This document shows, piece by piece, positions 15,451-23,903 of a stretch of DNA of 38,333 nucleotides (within the stretch, counting starts at the first letter, position 1; each line of letters opens with the position of its first letter). Under the pieces are notes generated by a model that saw nothing but the letters and a program-made list of their open reading frames with translations, was not told where the DNA came from and searched no databases. Source of the stretch: JBBDYH01 sp040901795 (GTDB taxonomy: Bacteria; Planctomycetota; Planctomycetia; Pirellulales; JALHPA01); contig JBBDYH010000042.1 in the NCBI GenBank assembly GCA_040901795.1, forward strand, positions 1-38,333. The letters run 5' to 3'. The position numbers and the translations under genes are program-made.

Positions 15451-18102
15451 ATGCACGACCTCTCGCTGATCACCACCGTCGCCGCCGCGTTCACCGCTGC
15501 TTTGTGCCTGGGATTAGTGACACAATGGCTGGGACTGTCGGCCATCGTCGGTTATCTGCTGGCGGGCGTTCTGATTGGACCGTACTCGCCCGGCTTTGTC
15601 GGCGACATTGAGATCGCCCAGCAACTGGCCGAAGTCGGCGTCATCCTGCTGATGTTCGGCGTCGGCTTGCATTTTCAACTGAAGGACCTGTTGGCCGTCA
15701 AGGGCGTCGCGATCCCGGGGGCGATCGGTCAGAGCGCCGTCGCGACGATGATGAGCATGGCGGCCTTTACCGCCTTTGGGTTGCCGCTGACCTCGGCCGC
15801 AGTGATTGGAATGGCGATCTCTGTGGCCAGCACGGTCGTCCTGATGCGCGTGCTGATGGACGCGGATATGCTCAACTCGCCGCAGGGGCACGCCGCCGTC
15901 GGCTGGTTATTGGTCGAAGACGTCATCACGGTGATTGTGCTGGTGCTGATTCCGGTCCTGGGGACGGACGAAGCTGCAGCCGATCGCGCCGCCGTAAAAT
16001 CCAGCCTGTGGATCCCCATTGGCCTGGCGCTACTGAATCTATCGATCCTCGTCGCGATCGTATTTTTCGCCGGCTCGCGAATCATTCCCTGGGCGCTGGT
16101 GCAGGTCGCACGGCTTCGTTCGCGCGAATTGTTCACGCTGACCGTCCTGGTGTTTTCCATTGCGGTCGCTACGGGCGCCTACTTGTTGTTCGGCGCATCG
16201 ATGGCCCTGGGAGCGTTCCTGGCTGGCATGGTCGTCGGGCAATCACCAGTCAGTCACCAGGCGGCCGCCGATGCGCTGCCGCTGCGCGACGCGTTTGCCG
16301 TGCTGTTTTTCGTCTCGGTGGGAATGCTCTTCGATCCGGCGTTTGTCGTGCAGGAACCGCTGATGATCCTGGCGGCGCTCTTGATCATCCTCATTGGCAA
16401 ACCGCTGGCGGCGTTGATCATTGTGGCGCTCTTGGGGCACTCTACGCGGACGGCGCTCACGGTGGCAATCGGTCTGGCGCAAATCGGCGAATTCTCCTTC
16501 ATTCTCTCGCAGCTTGCCGGCGCACATGGCCTGATGCCCGAAGCTGGACACAACGTCCTGGTGGCCGCGGCCATCATCTCGATTACCTTAAACCCGCTGC
16601 TGTTCCGCTCGTTGGGCAGAATCGAAGCGAGCCTCCGCGCGCGTCCTCGTCTCTGGTCACTGTTTAATGCCCGCGCCGAGCGACGAGCCGGCCAGATCAA
16701 TGCAACCGCCTCAGCCGAAGTGCAGCAGCGCGCGGCGGCCGGACAGCGCACGGCAATCGTAGTCGGCTACGGTCCGGTCGGACGATCCGTACATCGCTTG
16801 CTTCAGGAGGCCGGCCTGGCGACCGTCGTGATCGAGCTCAACATGGATACCGTCTCGGAGCTTCATGCACAGCGGCAAACCGCGATTTTTGGAGACGCTT
16901 CGCGTGAGCCGATTCTCGAGCAAGCCGGCGCCCGAGAGGCGTCGTACCTGGTGCTGACGTTGCCGCATTCCGCCGACCGAGCCGCGGTCGTCCTGACCGC
17001 TCGAAACCTCAACCCAACGCTGCGGATCCTCGTCCGGGCACGATACCTCGCCGAGCGCACAACACTCGAACAAGCGGGCGCGACCGCCGCGGTCTTCGAG
17101 GAGGCCGAAGCCGCGGTTGGCCTGGCTCGACTGGTACTGGCCGATACCGGCGCGAATCGAGAGGTTGTCGAACAATCGGTGCGCGACCTGCGCTTGACGC
17201 TGATCCGCGAAAACGTCTCCAACCTCCGCCGTCAATCGGTGCGGAGCATTATGGTGCCCTGGACTCGCGTAGAGCGACTCTCCCAATCCAATTCTCGCGA
17301 AGAAGTGCTGCAGCACGCCGGCAAGCAACATCACTCGCGCTGGCCGGTTGTCGATCCTCAATCCGGGCGGCCGATGGGATATCTTTTAATCAAGGACCTG
17401 ATCGCCGAAGGCTCCACCGATGGCGAGTGGACATCGTTGGTGCGCCCCCTGCAATCCATCCATCCCGACGACGACATCGAATCCGCCTTGGGACAATTGC
17501 AATCCGAAGGCGCCACGATTTGCCTTGTCGAAGACGCCGGGAGCCCCGTCGGTCTGATCACCCTCGAGGACATCCTTGAGCAAGTGGTCGGTCGAATCGA
17601 GGACGAGTATTCGCACGAACCGAATCTCCTCTTAGCAGGCGCCCTGCGCGCGGGCAATGTCGTGCTCGAACTTGAGGGGCGCACCGCCGAGCATGTCATT
17701 CGCGAACTGGCGGAGGCGATTCCGCGGGAGAGTCTTCCCAAAACGGCTAACGTCGCCGAACTGGCGGTGGCACGGGAGAACGAGGTTTCAACGGACTTAG
17801 GCGTCGGTGTTGCGATTCCGCATGCCCGCTGTCCAGATTTGGCGAATCCCTTGGTCGTGTTTGGCCGGTCCACGGAAGGCGTGATCTTCTCGCCGCAATC
17901 CGCGGAGTTGGTTCATTTCGTGTTTCTGCTAGTCACGCCGCAGGAACGTCCCGATGTGCAACTGTTTCTACTTGGCCAGTTGGCGAAGGTCGCCGGCGAC
18001 GCGGCCGCACGCGAGCGCCTGCGCAAAGCCTCGTCGCGGGGCGAAGTGATCGACACCCTGACTCAGCGACGCACGGCTGTGGCCGTTTCGGACGGACCGT
18101 GA
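15451..18102 (+). CDS. KefB/YbaL-type K+/H+ antiporter fused to TrkA-N, CBS pair and PTS EIIA
   Basis: An 883-residue protein with four modules. Residues about 1-390 are a CPA2 Na+/K+:H+ exchanger domain with about a dozen hydrophobic helices (LAEVGVILLMFGVGLHF is characteristic). Residues about 434-560 form a TrkA-N nucleotide-binding domain with GYGPVG at 439-444. Residues about 596-715 form a CBS pair of the CNNM/CorC type (SIMVPWTRV; LEDILEQVVGRIEDEYSHE). Residues about 735-875 are a PTS EIIA type-2 domain whose phospho-histidine motif VAIPHAR places the active His at H791. EIIA-Ntr proteins control K+ transport in other bacteria by separate binding; here that regulator is built in. It appears to be a single-gene unit. 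Confidence 0.9.
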   Translation: MHDLSLITTVAAAFTAALCLGLVTQWLGLSAIVGYLLAGVLIGPYSPGFVGDIEIAQQLAEVGVILLMFGVGLHFQLKDLLAVKGVAIPGAIGQSAVATMMSMAAFTAFGLPLTSAAVIGMAISVASTVVLMRVLMDADMLNSPQGHAAVGWLLVEDVITVIVLVLIPVLGTDEAAADRAAVKSSLWIPIGLALLNLSILVAIVFFAGSRIIPWALVQVARLRSRELFTLTVLVFSIAVATGAYLLFGASMALGAFLAGMVVGQSPVSHQAAADALPLRDAFAVLFFVSVGMLFDPAFVVQEPLMILAALLIILIGKPLAALIIVALLGHSTRTALTVAIGLAQIGEFSFILSQLAGAHGLMPEAGHNVLVAAAIISITLNPLLFRSLGRIEASLRARPRLWSLFNARAERRAGQINATASAEVQQRAAAGQRTAIVVGYGPVGRSVHRLLQEAGLATVVIELNMDTVSELHAQRQTAIFGDASREPILEQAGAREASYLVLTLPHSADRAAVVLTARNLNPTLRILVRARYLAERTTLEQAGATAAVFEEAEAAVGLARLVLADTGANREVVEQSVRDLRLTLIRENVSNLRRQSVRSIMVPWTRVERLSQSNSREEVLQHAGKQHHSRWPVVDPQSGRPMGYLLIKDLIAEGSTDGEWTSLVRPLQSIHPDDDIESALGQLQSEGATICLVEDAGSPVGLITLEDILEQVVGRIEDEYSHEPNLLLAGALRAGNVVLELEGRTAEHVIRELAEAIPRESLPKTANVAELAVARENEVSTDLGVGVAIPHARCPDLANPLVVFGRSTEGVIFSPQSAELVHFVFLLVTPQERPDVQLFLLGQLAKVAGDAAARERLRKASSRGEVIDTLTQRRTAVAVSDGP

Positions 18103-18121
18103 CATCGTTTCAGCCCGATTC

Positions 18122-18150
18122 TTGACACAAACCGGTCATCGGAGTAAGAG
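18122..18150 (+). promoter_or_regulatory. Possible promoter of the PEP-CTERM gene
   Basis: TTGACA at 18122-18127 is a perfect -35 box. With a 17-base spacer the -10 would be TAAGAG at 18145-18150, a weak match. It lies about 90 bases before the start codon. Confidence 0.35.
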
Positions 18151-18238
18151 TTGCATATGCACTCGCCGCGCTAGTTGGGAACGCCCGGCGTTGGGATTAT
18201 CATAGATGGACACCGCTTGACCCCGAAGAACCCCGCTC

Positions 18239-19999
18239 ATGCATAAAATCGTTAACTCGGTAACGGCGACCGTCTTTCTCATCCTGGGACTCTTCGCGTC
18301 GCCCGTGGCTGGCATGGTCATGCCCGGCCAGGTCGACAACTTCGAGGATGGTACCTTACAAAACTGGCAGGCCGGCGGTTTGGTAAACCCGAATCGTCCT
18401 ACCAATGTCGTTAACGGCGGCCCGATGGGCAGCGGCGATAACTTCATGCGCCTGACGTCGAATGGCTCATTTGGCGCCGGCGGAAAGTTGGTCGTGTTCA
18501 ACACGAGCCAGTGGAGCGGCAACTACCTGACGGCGGACATCGCCTCGATCCAGATGCAGGTCAACAACACGGGCTCAACAAGTCTTGTGCTGCGGTTGAT
18601 CTTCGATGATAAGGACCACGGCCAAACCTTGACAACAAAAGCCCCCATCAACGTCGCACCGGGTACGGGCTGGACCACAATCTCGTTTCCGCTCGATTCC
18701 GCCAATCTCATGGGCGGAACCTTCAACACCGTGATGGCCAGCGTCACTGAGTTTAACCTGGTGCACAGCCCCAATATCATCCCCACTCGCTCCGTGGCGC
18801 CCAATATCTCGGCGCAGCTTGGCGTGGACAACATTACCGCTGTACCGCGTATGGCGCTGATTCCGACTTGGATCGTCAATGCGGACGGCAATTGGTCCAC
18901 GGCCGGCAACTGGTCGGGCGGCGTGCCCAACGCAACGGGCGCACAAGCGGTGCTCGGCAGCATCATCACACAGCCGCGCACGGTAACCGTCGACACTCCC
19001 ATTACGGTCGGCCGCCTCGATTTAGACAACACGAACGCTTACACGATCGCCGGCTCGGGCGCACTCACTCTGAACGCCACGAGCGGTGATGCACAGATTA
19101 ACGTCCCCAGAGGGAGCCATACGATCAGCGCGCCCCTCGCGCTCGCCGACAACACAGTCGTCACCGTCACGCCGGCGGCCAGCAACCTCTCGATCACAGG
19201 CGCGGTAACCGGCACCAGCGCGAGCCTGACCAAAGCCGGCGCCGGCACATTGACCGTGAACCAGCTTCGCGCCACGGGGCTCACAATCAACGCCGGCAAG
19301 GTCGTTGTGGCCTCGGATGGGACGCCCGACACGCCGGTGGTCGGCTCGCTTTCCATCGCCGGCGGCGCGGCGCCCACCGCCACGTTCGATCTGACGAACA
19401 ACGCCGCCGTGGTCGACTACACCGGCGCCAGCCCTGTCGCCACCGTTCGCCAGCAGATCCTTGCCGGCCGCGGCGCCCCCGGCTTCGGCGCACCGTGGAC
19501 CGGCATGGGCATCACCAGCAGTACGGTGGCCACAGTCAACGTCGCCGAGTCGGAGTCGCGCTCGGTCGCGTATGCCGAGAACGCCGGCTTGCCCTTAGGC
19601 GCCTACACCAACTTCCGTGGCCAGCCGGTAGACGCCACTTCCATCCTCATGGTCTACACGCGCACGGGCGACGCCAATCTGGACGGCCTGGTCAACGACG
19701 ACGACGTGACGATCCTAGGCGCGACTTACGCCCCGGGCGTACCTCAACCAGATTGGACGCTGGGAGACTTTGACTACAACGGCTTTGTCGATGACGACGA
19801 TGTCACACTAATGGGCGTCTTCTACGATCCAACCGCTGCCCCTTTGCTGGCGCCCCCCAACACAGCGCCAGCCACTTTGGCGGCTGTGCCGGAGCCCGCC
19901 ACCGTAGGCATGCTCGGCGCGATGGCGGGTACGTTGATTCTCGTGGCGCTTCGTCGAAGGCAACGCGCCGCCGAGCGCTCAAGCCGACACGCTATCTGA
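18239..19999 (+). CDS. PEP-CTERM sorted surface protein with dockerin-like repeats
   Basis: A 586-residue exported protein. Signal peptide: MHKIVNSVTATVFLILGLFASPVAG. Residues about 30-200 form a carbohydrate-binding-like beta domain (DNFEDGTLQNWQAGG; GVDNITAVPRM). A middle region has autotransporter-like beta repeats (NWSTAGNWSGGVPN; TKAGAGTLTV). Two dockerin-like calcium loops, GDANLDGLVNDDDVTILG (about 477-494) and GDFDYNGFVDDDDVTLMG (about 510-527), follow. The C-terminus is a PEP-CTERM signal: VPEP at about 550, a hydrophobic helix, then RRRQRAAERSSR. Exosortase would cleave and anchor it. No exosortase gene lies in this window. Confidence 0.85.
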   Translation: MHKIVNSVTATVFLILGLFASPVAGMVMPGQVDNFEDGTLQNWQAGGLVNPNRPTNVVNGGPMGSGDNFMRLTSNGSFGAGGKLVVFNTSQWSGNYLTADIASIQMQVNNTGSTSLVLRLIFDDKDHGQTLTTKAPINVAPGTGWTTISFPLDSANLMGGTFNTVMASVTEFNLVHSPNIIPTRSVAPNISAQLGVDNITAVPRMALIPTWIVNADGNWSTAGNWSGGVPNATGAQAVLGSIITQPRTVTVDTPITVGRLDLDNTNAYTIAGSGALTLNATSGDAQINVPRGSHTISAPLALADNTVVTVTPAASNLSITGAVTGTSASLTKAGAGTLTVNQLRATGLTINAGKVVVASDGTPDTPVVGSLSIAGGAAPTATFDLTNNAAVVDYTGASPVATVRQQILAGRGAPGFGAPWTGMGITSSTVATVNVAESESRSVAYAENAGLPLGAYTNFRGQPVDATSILMVYTRTGDANLDGLVNDDDVTILGATYAPGVPQPDWTLGDFDYNGFVDDDDVTLMGVFYDPTAAPLLAPPNTAPATLAAVPEPATVGMLGAMAGTLILVALRRRQRAAERSSRHAI

Positions 20000-20101
20000 G
20001 CCCGGCAGGGGCCGACATCGCGCATAGCGCACAGCACGCTCGATCGGTGGGCGGCATGGCTGGTCCATCGCTGGATCGAACGGAAGGACAGGCTGTCGTG
20101 G

Positions 20102-20743
20102 TTACTCTTGGCCGTCACCCAACTCACGTCTCAACCGTGAGAGGACTCGCGACTTGCAGACGCGCACGGCCCCCGGCTGCATGGCCAATGCCGCGGCGAC
20201 GTCTTTGGCGGTGTGTCCCTCGATGACGACGCTCCAAAATGCCTGCCAGGTTTCCTCATGAAACTCCCTGCGGATGGACCGCAGCGCTCGCTGCAGAACC
20301 TCGCTGAATGCGGCGCTTTCCGCCAGTTCGCCATCTGCCGCATCGCCCCCCTCCGAAAGCGTATCCGGATCTGCAACCTGTGCCAGCCGCAACGACGCCT
20401 CGGTTCCGCCAGCGGCCACGGGGCGCTCGGCACGCCGCCGATAGTAATCGCGCACCTTGTTCCGCGCGATCGTTGAAAGCCAACCCCGAAATGTATCTTG
20501 CGGCCGCTCCTTGCGAAATCGATCAAGATTTGCCGACACCGCCGCAAACACGTCCTGCAGCACATCGGCGACGTCCTGCTCGGCAACTCGCAGACGGCGA
20601 CACCAGGCAGCCAACAGCGGCGCGTAAAGGTGGACTAATCGGATCCAAGCCGCAGGGTCATCCTGTTGGGCCTCGGCAAGCAGACTCCGCGAGGTGGATC
20701 CACCCCAGCGTGCGTGTTCAGGTTTGCTCTTGTCCACGGTCAT
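20102..20743 (-). CDS. ECF-type RNA polymerase sigma factor
   Basis: A 213-residue sigma-70 family protein. Region 2 spans AEQDVADVLQDVFAAVSANL and TFRGWLSTIARNKVRDYYRRR. Region 4 is a helix-turn-helix, EGHTAKDVAAALAMQPGAVRVCKSRVLSRLRREL. The linker of about 50 acidic residues between the regions is longer than in most ECFs. The ATG overlaps the stop of the kinase gene (ATGA at 20740-20743), so production is coupled to the kinase. Region 2.2 keeps acidic residues, so it is not obviously of the type that needs phosphorylation to bind core polymerase. The palindrome upstream of the operon is a possible self-controlled promoter. Confidence 0.9.
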   Translation of the reverse strand: MTVDKSKPEHARWGGSTSRSLLAEAQQDDPAAWIRLVHLYAPLLAAWCRRLRVAEQDVADVLQDVFAAVSANLDRFRKERPQDTFRGWLSTIARNKVRDYYRRRAERPVAAGGTEASLRLAQVADPDTLSEGGDAADGELAESAAFSEVLQRALRSIRREFHEETWQAFWSVVIEGHTAKDVAAALAMQPGAVRVCKSRVLSRLRRELGDGQE

Positions 20744-22680
20744 ACGGCTGCCGCCTTTCGCCGCCGCTGCGCCACAATCGTCACCGCGACACTCACCAGC
20801 ACGAGCAACGTCGCAGTGGCTGCCATCAGTATAAACGCGCCGCGCAGTCCCTGCCGCGTGCTTTCGATCTCGCGGTCGAGCGGACGGACGATCTTCATCA
20901 CGCCGACAACGTCGCCCACCAGCCAATCCTTTTTCGGACTGATGCTTTGAGGATTATTGTGACAACTGAGGCAACTCGTTTCCATGTGCCGCGCAGTGTA
21001 GTAAAGCAGCTTTCGTTGCCCGTCCTCCGCCACGAACTGCGCGTGCTCGGCCGGCGGGTGGGAACTGGTCTGTGCATTTGCCTCCAACCACGTCAAAGCC
21101 GCCTCGTCGAACTCGTCCTGCGGCCCGCCGTTCGTGCGGCCGGGCCACGGGTAGCGACTGAACACGCGGACCGACATGCCCGGACTCCGCTGGCTGATGC
21201 GTTCCCCCAGATCGATGGCAAACGTCGCCGGCAACGGCAGCGAAGGGTGGACGGTCCGGTACTTCTCGGTGATGGCGATGTTCGTCTTGCTGAAATCGAT
21301 GTCCTGGATCTCTTCGCTGTAGAACCGCCAGACCTCGTCGAGCATCTTCGTTTCCAACCGGGCGCCTTCCAGCGCCGTCTCGCGCACAAAGTACTCCGAC
21401 AGCCGCGACAGATACACCAGACCGGCGATCGAGCCGAGCAGCACCGCCGCCAAGACGCTGACCGCTAGCGGGTATCGGCGGCACCACCGCAGCGTGCGTT
21501 CCAAATTCCCCATTGGCCGCGCGTGAATCGGCTGTCCCTGTTGATATCGTCGCAGGTCGCCGGCCAGCTCCTCGGCGGTCTGGTAGCGCTCGCCGGGCGC
21601 CTTGTTCATCGCTTTGAGGCAGATCAGCTCCAACTCCCGGGAAATCCCCGGGTTGATGCTCCGCGGCGGACGCGGATCCGTGTTGAGCACCTGGTTCAAC
21701 AACTGACCACGGTCCCCCTGAAAGGGACGCGCCCCGCTGAGCATCTCGTAGAGCACCACACCCAGACTGTAGACATCGCTCCGCGGATCGACTTCGTGCG
21801 ATGCGCCGCGGGCCTGCTCCGGCGACATGTAGGCCGGCGTCCCCAGCACGCGGCCGTCCGACGTCATCGTCGGTTCACCGGTCGCTTGTTTGGCCAGCCC
21901 GAAGTCCATCAGGTGCGCGTGCTGCCGGCGGTCGATGATGATGTTCGACGGTTTGATATCGCGATGGATTACGCCGTGCTCATGAGCGTATTGCAGCGCC
22001 CCGGCCAGCTCCGCCGCGATCTCCACTGCCGGAATTTCAACTGTCGCGAGCAAATCCAGACCTTGGACCTTCAGCCGTTCTTCGAGCGTCTCGCCTTCAA
22101 TGTATTCGCAGACGAGATAGCCCACGCCGTCTGCAGTTTGTCCCGACTCGTAGACCGAAACAATCGCCGGGTGCTTCAATCGGGCGGCGCTGCGGGCCTC
22201 GCGCAGAAACCGTTGCGATTCCTCATGCGTCGCGAAGCTGCCGGCCCGCTGGACCTTGAGCGCCACGATTCGCTCCTGCTGTGGATCCCAGGCGCGGAAC
22301 ACATAGCCAAACGAGCCGACGCCCAGTTCCGCCTGCAGTTCAAACCGGTCCAGCCAGACCGGTCCCTCGGAGAGCCTTCGTGTCAAATCACGACCCGCAT
22401 CGGCGATGATCCGCAGGCCCGGGCGAGCGTCAGGATTGCAGGCCGCGAAGACCGCACTCGCCACTGGGTCGTTGCCGCTGCCATTCACGACCTGAGCCGG
22501 AGGCAGGTGATGGAGTTTTTCCACCAATTCATCGTCGACACCGTCCAACACTTCCAGCCGGCCGAGGCATTCCGGGCAAACCTCGATGTGTGCCGCGACC
22601 GATTCCCATTGCGGTGCGCCCAGAGCGCCCACCGCAAACGCGATTAACGTTTCGCGATTCGGACAGGTCGATGTTGCCAT
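20740..22680 (-). CDS. Transmembrane Ser/Thr kinase with zinc anti-sigma motif and CxxCH sensor domain
   Basis: A 646-residue fusion. Residues 1-45 carry a zinc anti-sigma (ZAS) signature, H31-x3-C35-x2-C38 (HIEVCPEC). The kinase domain follows, about 115-385: glycine loop ELGVGSFGYVF, ALKV, catalytic HRDIKPSN (D241), MDFGLAK and SPEQA. A helix at about 402-424 crosses the membrane. The outer domain, about 425-610, resembles Tll0287-like (DUF3365) haem sensors and contains C570-x-x-C573-H574, the covalent haem motif. A second helix at about 612-637 ends in a basic tail. The start MATSTCPNRE was chosen because the upstream codons lack family character and AGGGG precedes it. It lies first in the operon with the ECF sigma gene. 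Confidence 0.9.
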   Translation of the reverse strand: MATSTCPNRETLIAFAVGALGAPQWESVAAHIEVCPECLGRLEVLDGVDDELVEKLHHLPPAQVVNGSGNDPVASAVFAACNPDARPGLRIIADAGRDLTRRLSEGPVWLDRFELQAELGVGSFGYVFRAWDPQQERIVALKVQRAGSFATHEESQRFLREARSAARLKHPAIVSVYESGQTADGVGYLVCEYIEGETLEERLKVQGLDLLATVEIPAVEIAAELAGALQYAHEHGVIHRDIKPSNIIIDRRQHAHLMDFGLAKQATGEPTMTSDGRVLGTPAYMSPEQARGASHEVDPRSDVYSLGVVLYEMLSGARPFQGDRGQLLNQVLNTDPRPPRSINPGISRELELICLKAMNKAPGERYQTAEELAGDLRRYQQGQPIHARPMGNLERTLRWCRRYPLAVSVLAAVLLGSIAGLVYLSRLSEYFVRETALEGARLETKMLDEVWRFYSEEIQDIDFSKTNIAITEKYRTVHPSLPLPATFAIDLGERISQRSPGMSVRVFSRYPWPGRTNGGPQDEFDEAALTWLEANAQTSSHPPAEHAQFVAEDGQRKLLYYTARHMETSCLSCHNNPQSISPKKDWLVGDVVGVMKIVRPLDREIESTRQGLRGAFILMAATATLLVLVSVAVTIVAQRRRKAAAV

Positions 22681-22814
22681 GGAAACAATCCCCTTCTCGC
22701 TTCGCGAGGGGGTAGCGGTCGCCACAACCGATTCGCCGTGGCGAAGCGAGGTGCGTTGCTGCAAGGGATCCCCATCGCCTCTGCTCGGGAGCGAACCGCG
22801 CAGAACCCCACCTA

Positions 22815-22836
22815 TTGTAACGCCGCTACGTTACAA
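22815..22836. promoter_or_regulatory. Perfect palindrome TTGTAACG-N6-CGTTACAA upstream of the kinase/sigma operon
   Basis: Arms TTGTAACG (22815-22822) and CGTTACAA (22829-22836) are exact reverse complements with a 6-base spacer, 135 bases upstream of the kinase start on the minus strand. TGTAAC resembles -35 elements used by ECF sigma factors, so it could be either an operator or a self-controlled promoter. A related site with the same spacing lies at 25539-25560. Confidence 0.5.
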
Positions 22837-22929
22837 CCGCTTCGGTCCGGGCGACGTCCGGCCTGATATGCCGCTGCACACGCGTTCCTGGCGCGGCGCT
22901 TTTTGCACGCTTAATCATTGCTGCGTTGC

Positions 22930-23370
22930 TTACAGCTTACCAGGCACTCGCAGCTCAGCTAGCCACGCGCGAATCCGCGCGTCGATTTGGTCCCGCACGT
23001 CGCGGAACGCTTGCAGCCGCTCTTGCTTTGTGCCCGTTGCGGCAGCCGGGTCTTCAAATGGCCAATAGAGCCGTTGGCCCGAGAAACCTCCGAGGGTTGG
23101 ACAGCGATCATCTGCCGACGCGCAGACAAAGATCGCGTACTGAATCGAGACCTGTTCCATAACCTCTGACACCTTCTTGGACTGCTGCTGACTGATGTCG
23201 ACGCCGATTTCTTTCACCGTCTCGACCGCCAGGGGATTCACCCCCTTGGGGTCCGTCCCGGCGCTGCGGACGTCGAACGTTTCGCCGGCATGATGCCGCA
23301 GCAGCCCTTCGGCCATCTGGCTGCGTGCAGAGTTGCCGGTGCAGACGAACAGAACTACGGGTTTGTGCAT
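22930..23370 (-). CDS. arsC: Arsenate reductase, thioredoxin-linked (low-molecular-weight phosphatase fold)
   Basis: A 146-residue cytoplasmic enzyme that reduces arsenate to arsenite. The phosphatase loop is CTGNSARSQMAEG, with nucleophile C10. The cysteines of FVCASADDRC (C83 and C90) match the second and third redox cysteines of thioredoxin-coupled ArsC, so electrons should come from thioredoxin. The start MHKPVVLF, with GGAG 7 bases upstream, is preferred to an ATG six codons earlier. There is no ArsR regulator or arsenite pump next to it; the neighbours are an exported rhodanese (divergent) and the kinase operon. Confidence 0.9.
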   Translation of the reverse strand: MHKPVVLFVCTGNSARSQMAEGLLRHHAGETFDVRSAGTDPKGVNPLAVETVKEIGVDISQQQSKKVSEVMEQVSIQYAIFVCASADDRCPTLGGFSGQRLYWPFEDPAAATGTKQERLQAFRDVRDQIDARIRAWLAELRVPGKL

Positions 23371-23511
23371 GAGGCCACTCCTTTCCAATCATTGTTTCGG
23401 CCTTGACCGCCGCAGTCCAGACGTGGAGGATGCGACTATGGATCCGATGTTGAGGCCCTAGATCCGTCGTGGAAAGCTGCGGATCACCTTTCCCTACTTG
23501 GAGAAAACTTG

Positions 23512-23898
23512 ATGAGAATTGTTCGCTCACTCATTCTGACCACGATCGTGCTGGTTCCCTCGCTGGGTTCGACCGCGGAGCTGACGAAGGATTCTTTAGC
23601 GACCGTCAAGAAGAACGTTGATCAGAAGAAAGCCGTACTGGTGGATGTGCGCGAAAAATCCGAATGGAACAAGGGACACGTGAAGGGCGCGATTTTCCTG
23701 CCGCTGAGCGCCCTCCAAGAAGATGCAAAGACGCTCTCCAGGCGACTGCCAAAGGACAAGATCGTTTACACGCATTGCGTGGTCGGCAAACGATGCGTCA
23801 CTGCGGGCAATTTCCTCGAAAAGTTGGGCTACGAAGTGCGCCCCATCAAGCCCGGTTACAAAGAACTGGTCGCAGCGGGTTTCCAATCCGAGAAATAG
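23512..23898 (+). CDS. Exported rhodanese-like sulfurtransferase
   Basis: A 128-residue protein with a signal peptide (MRIVRSLILTTIVLVPSLGSTA) followed by one rhodanese domain. VLVDVREKSEWNKGHVKGAIFLP is the N-terminal rhodanese block, and THCVVGKRC contains the active-site loop with the catalytic Cys in HCVVGKR. Single-domain periplasmic rhodaneses move sulfane sulfur or act in redox protection; the substrate is unknown. GGAG precedes the ATG by 8 bases. It is divergent from arsC across about 140 bases and is followed immediately by the desaturase-family gene. Confidence 0.85.
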   Translation: MRIVRSLILTTIVLVPSLGSTAELTKDSLATVKKNVDQKKAVLVDVREKSEWNKGHVKGAIFLPLSALQEDAKTLSRRLPKDKIVYTHCVVGKRCVTAGNFLEKLGYEVRPIKPGYKELVAAGFQSEK

Positions 23899-23903
23899 TG
23901 TCG

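Noticed and set aside
21523..22647. Long open plus-strand frame opposite the haem-sensor kinase
   Set aside because: The kinase motifs on the minus strand are complete. This frame is the usual antisense artefact of GC-rich DNA.
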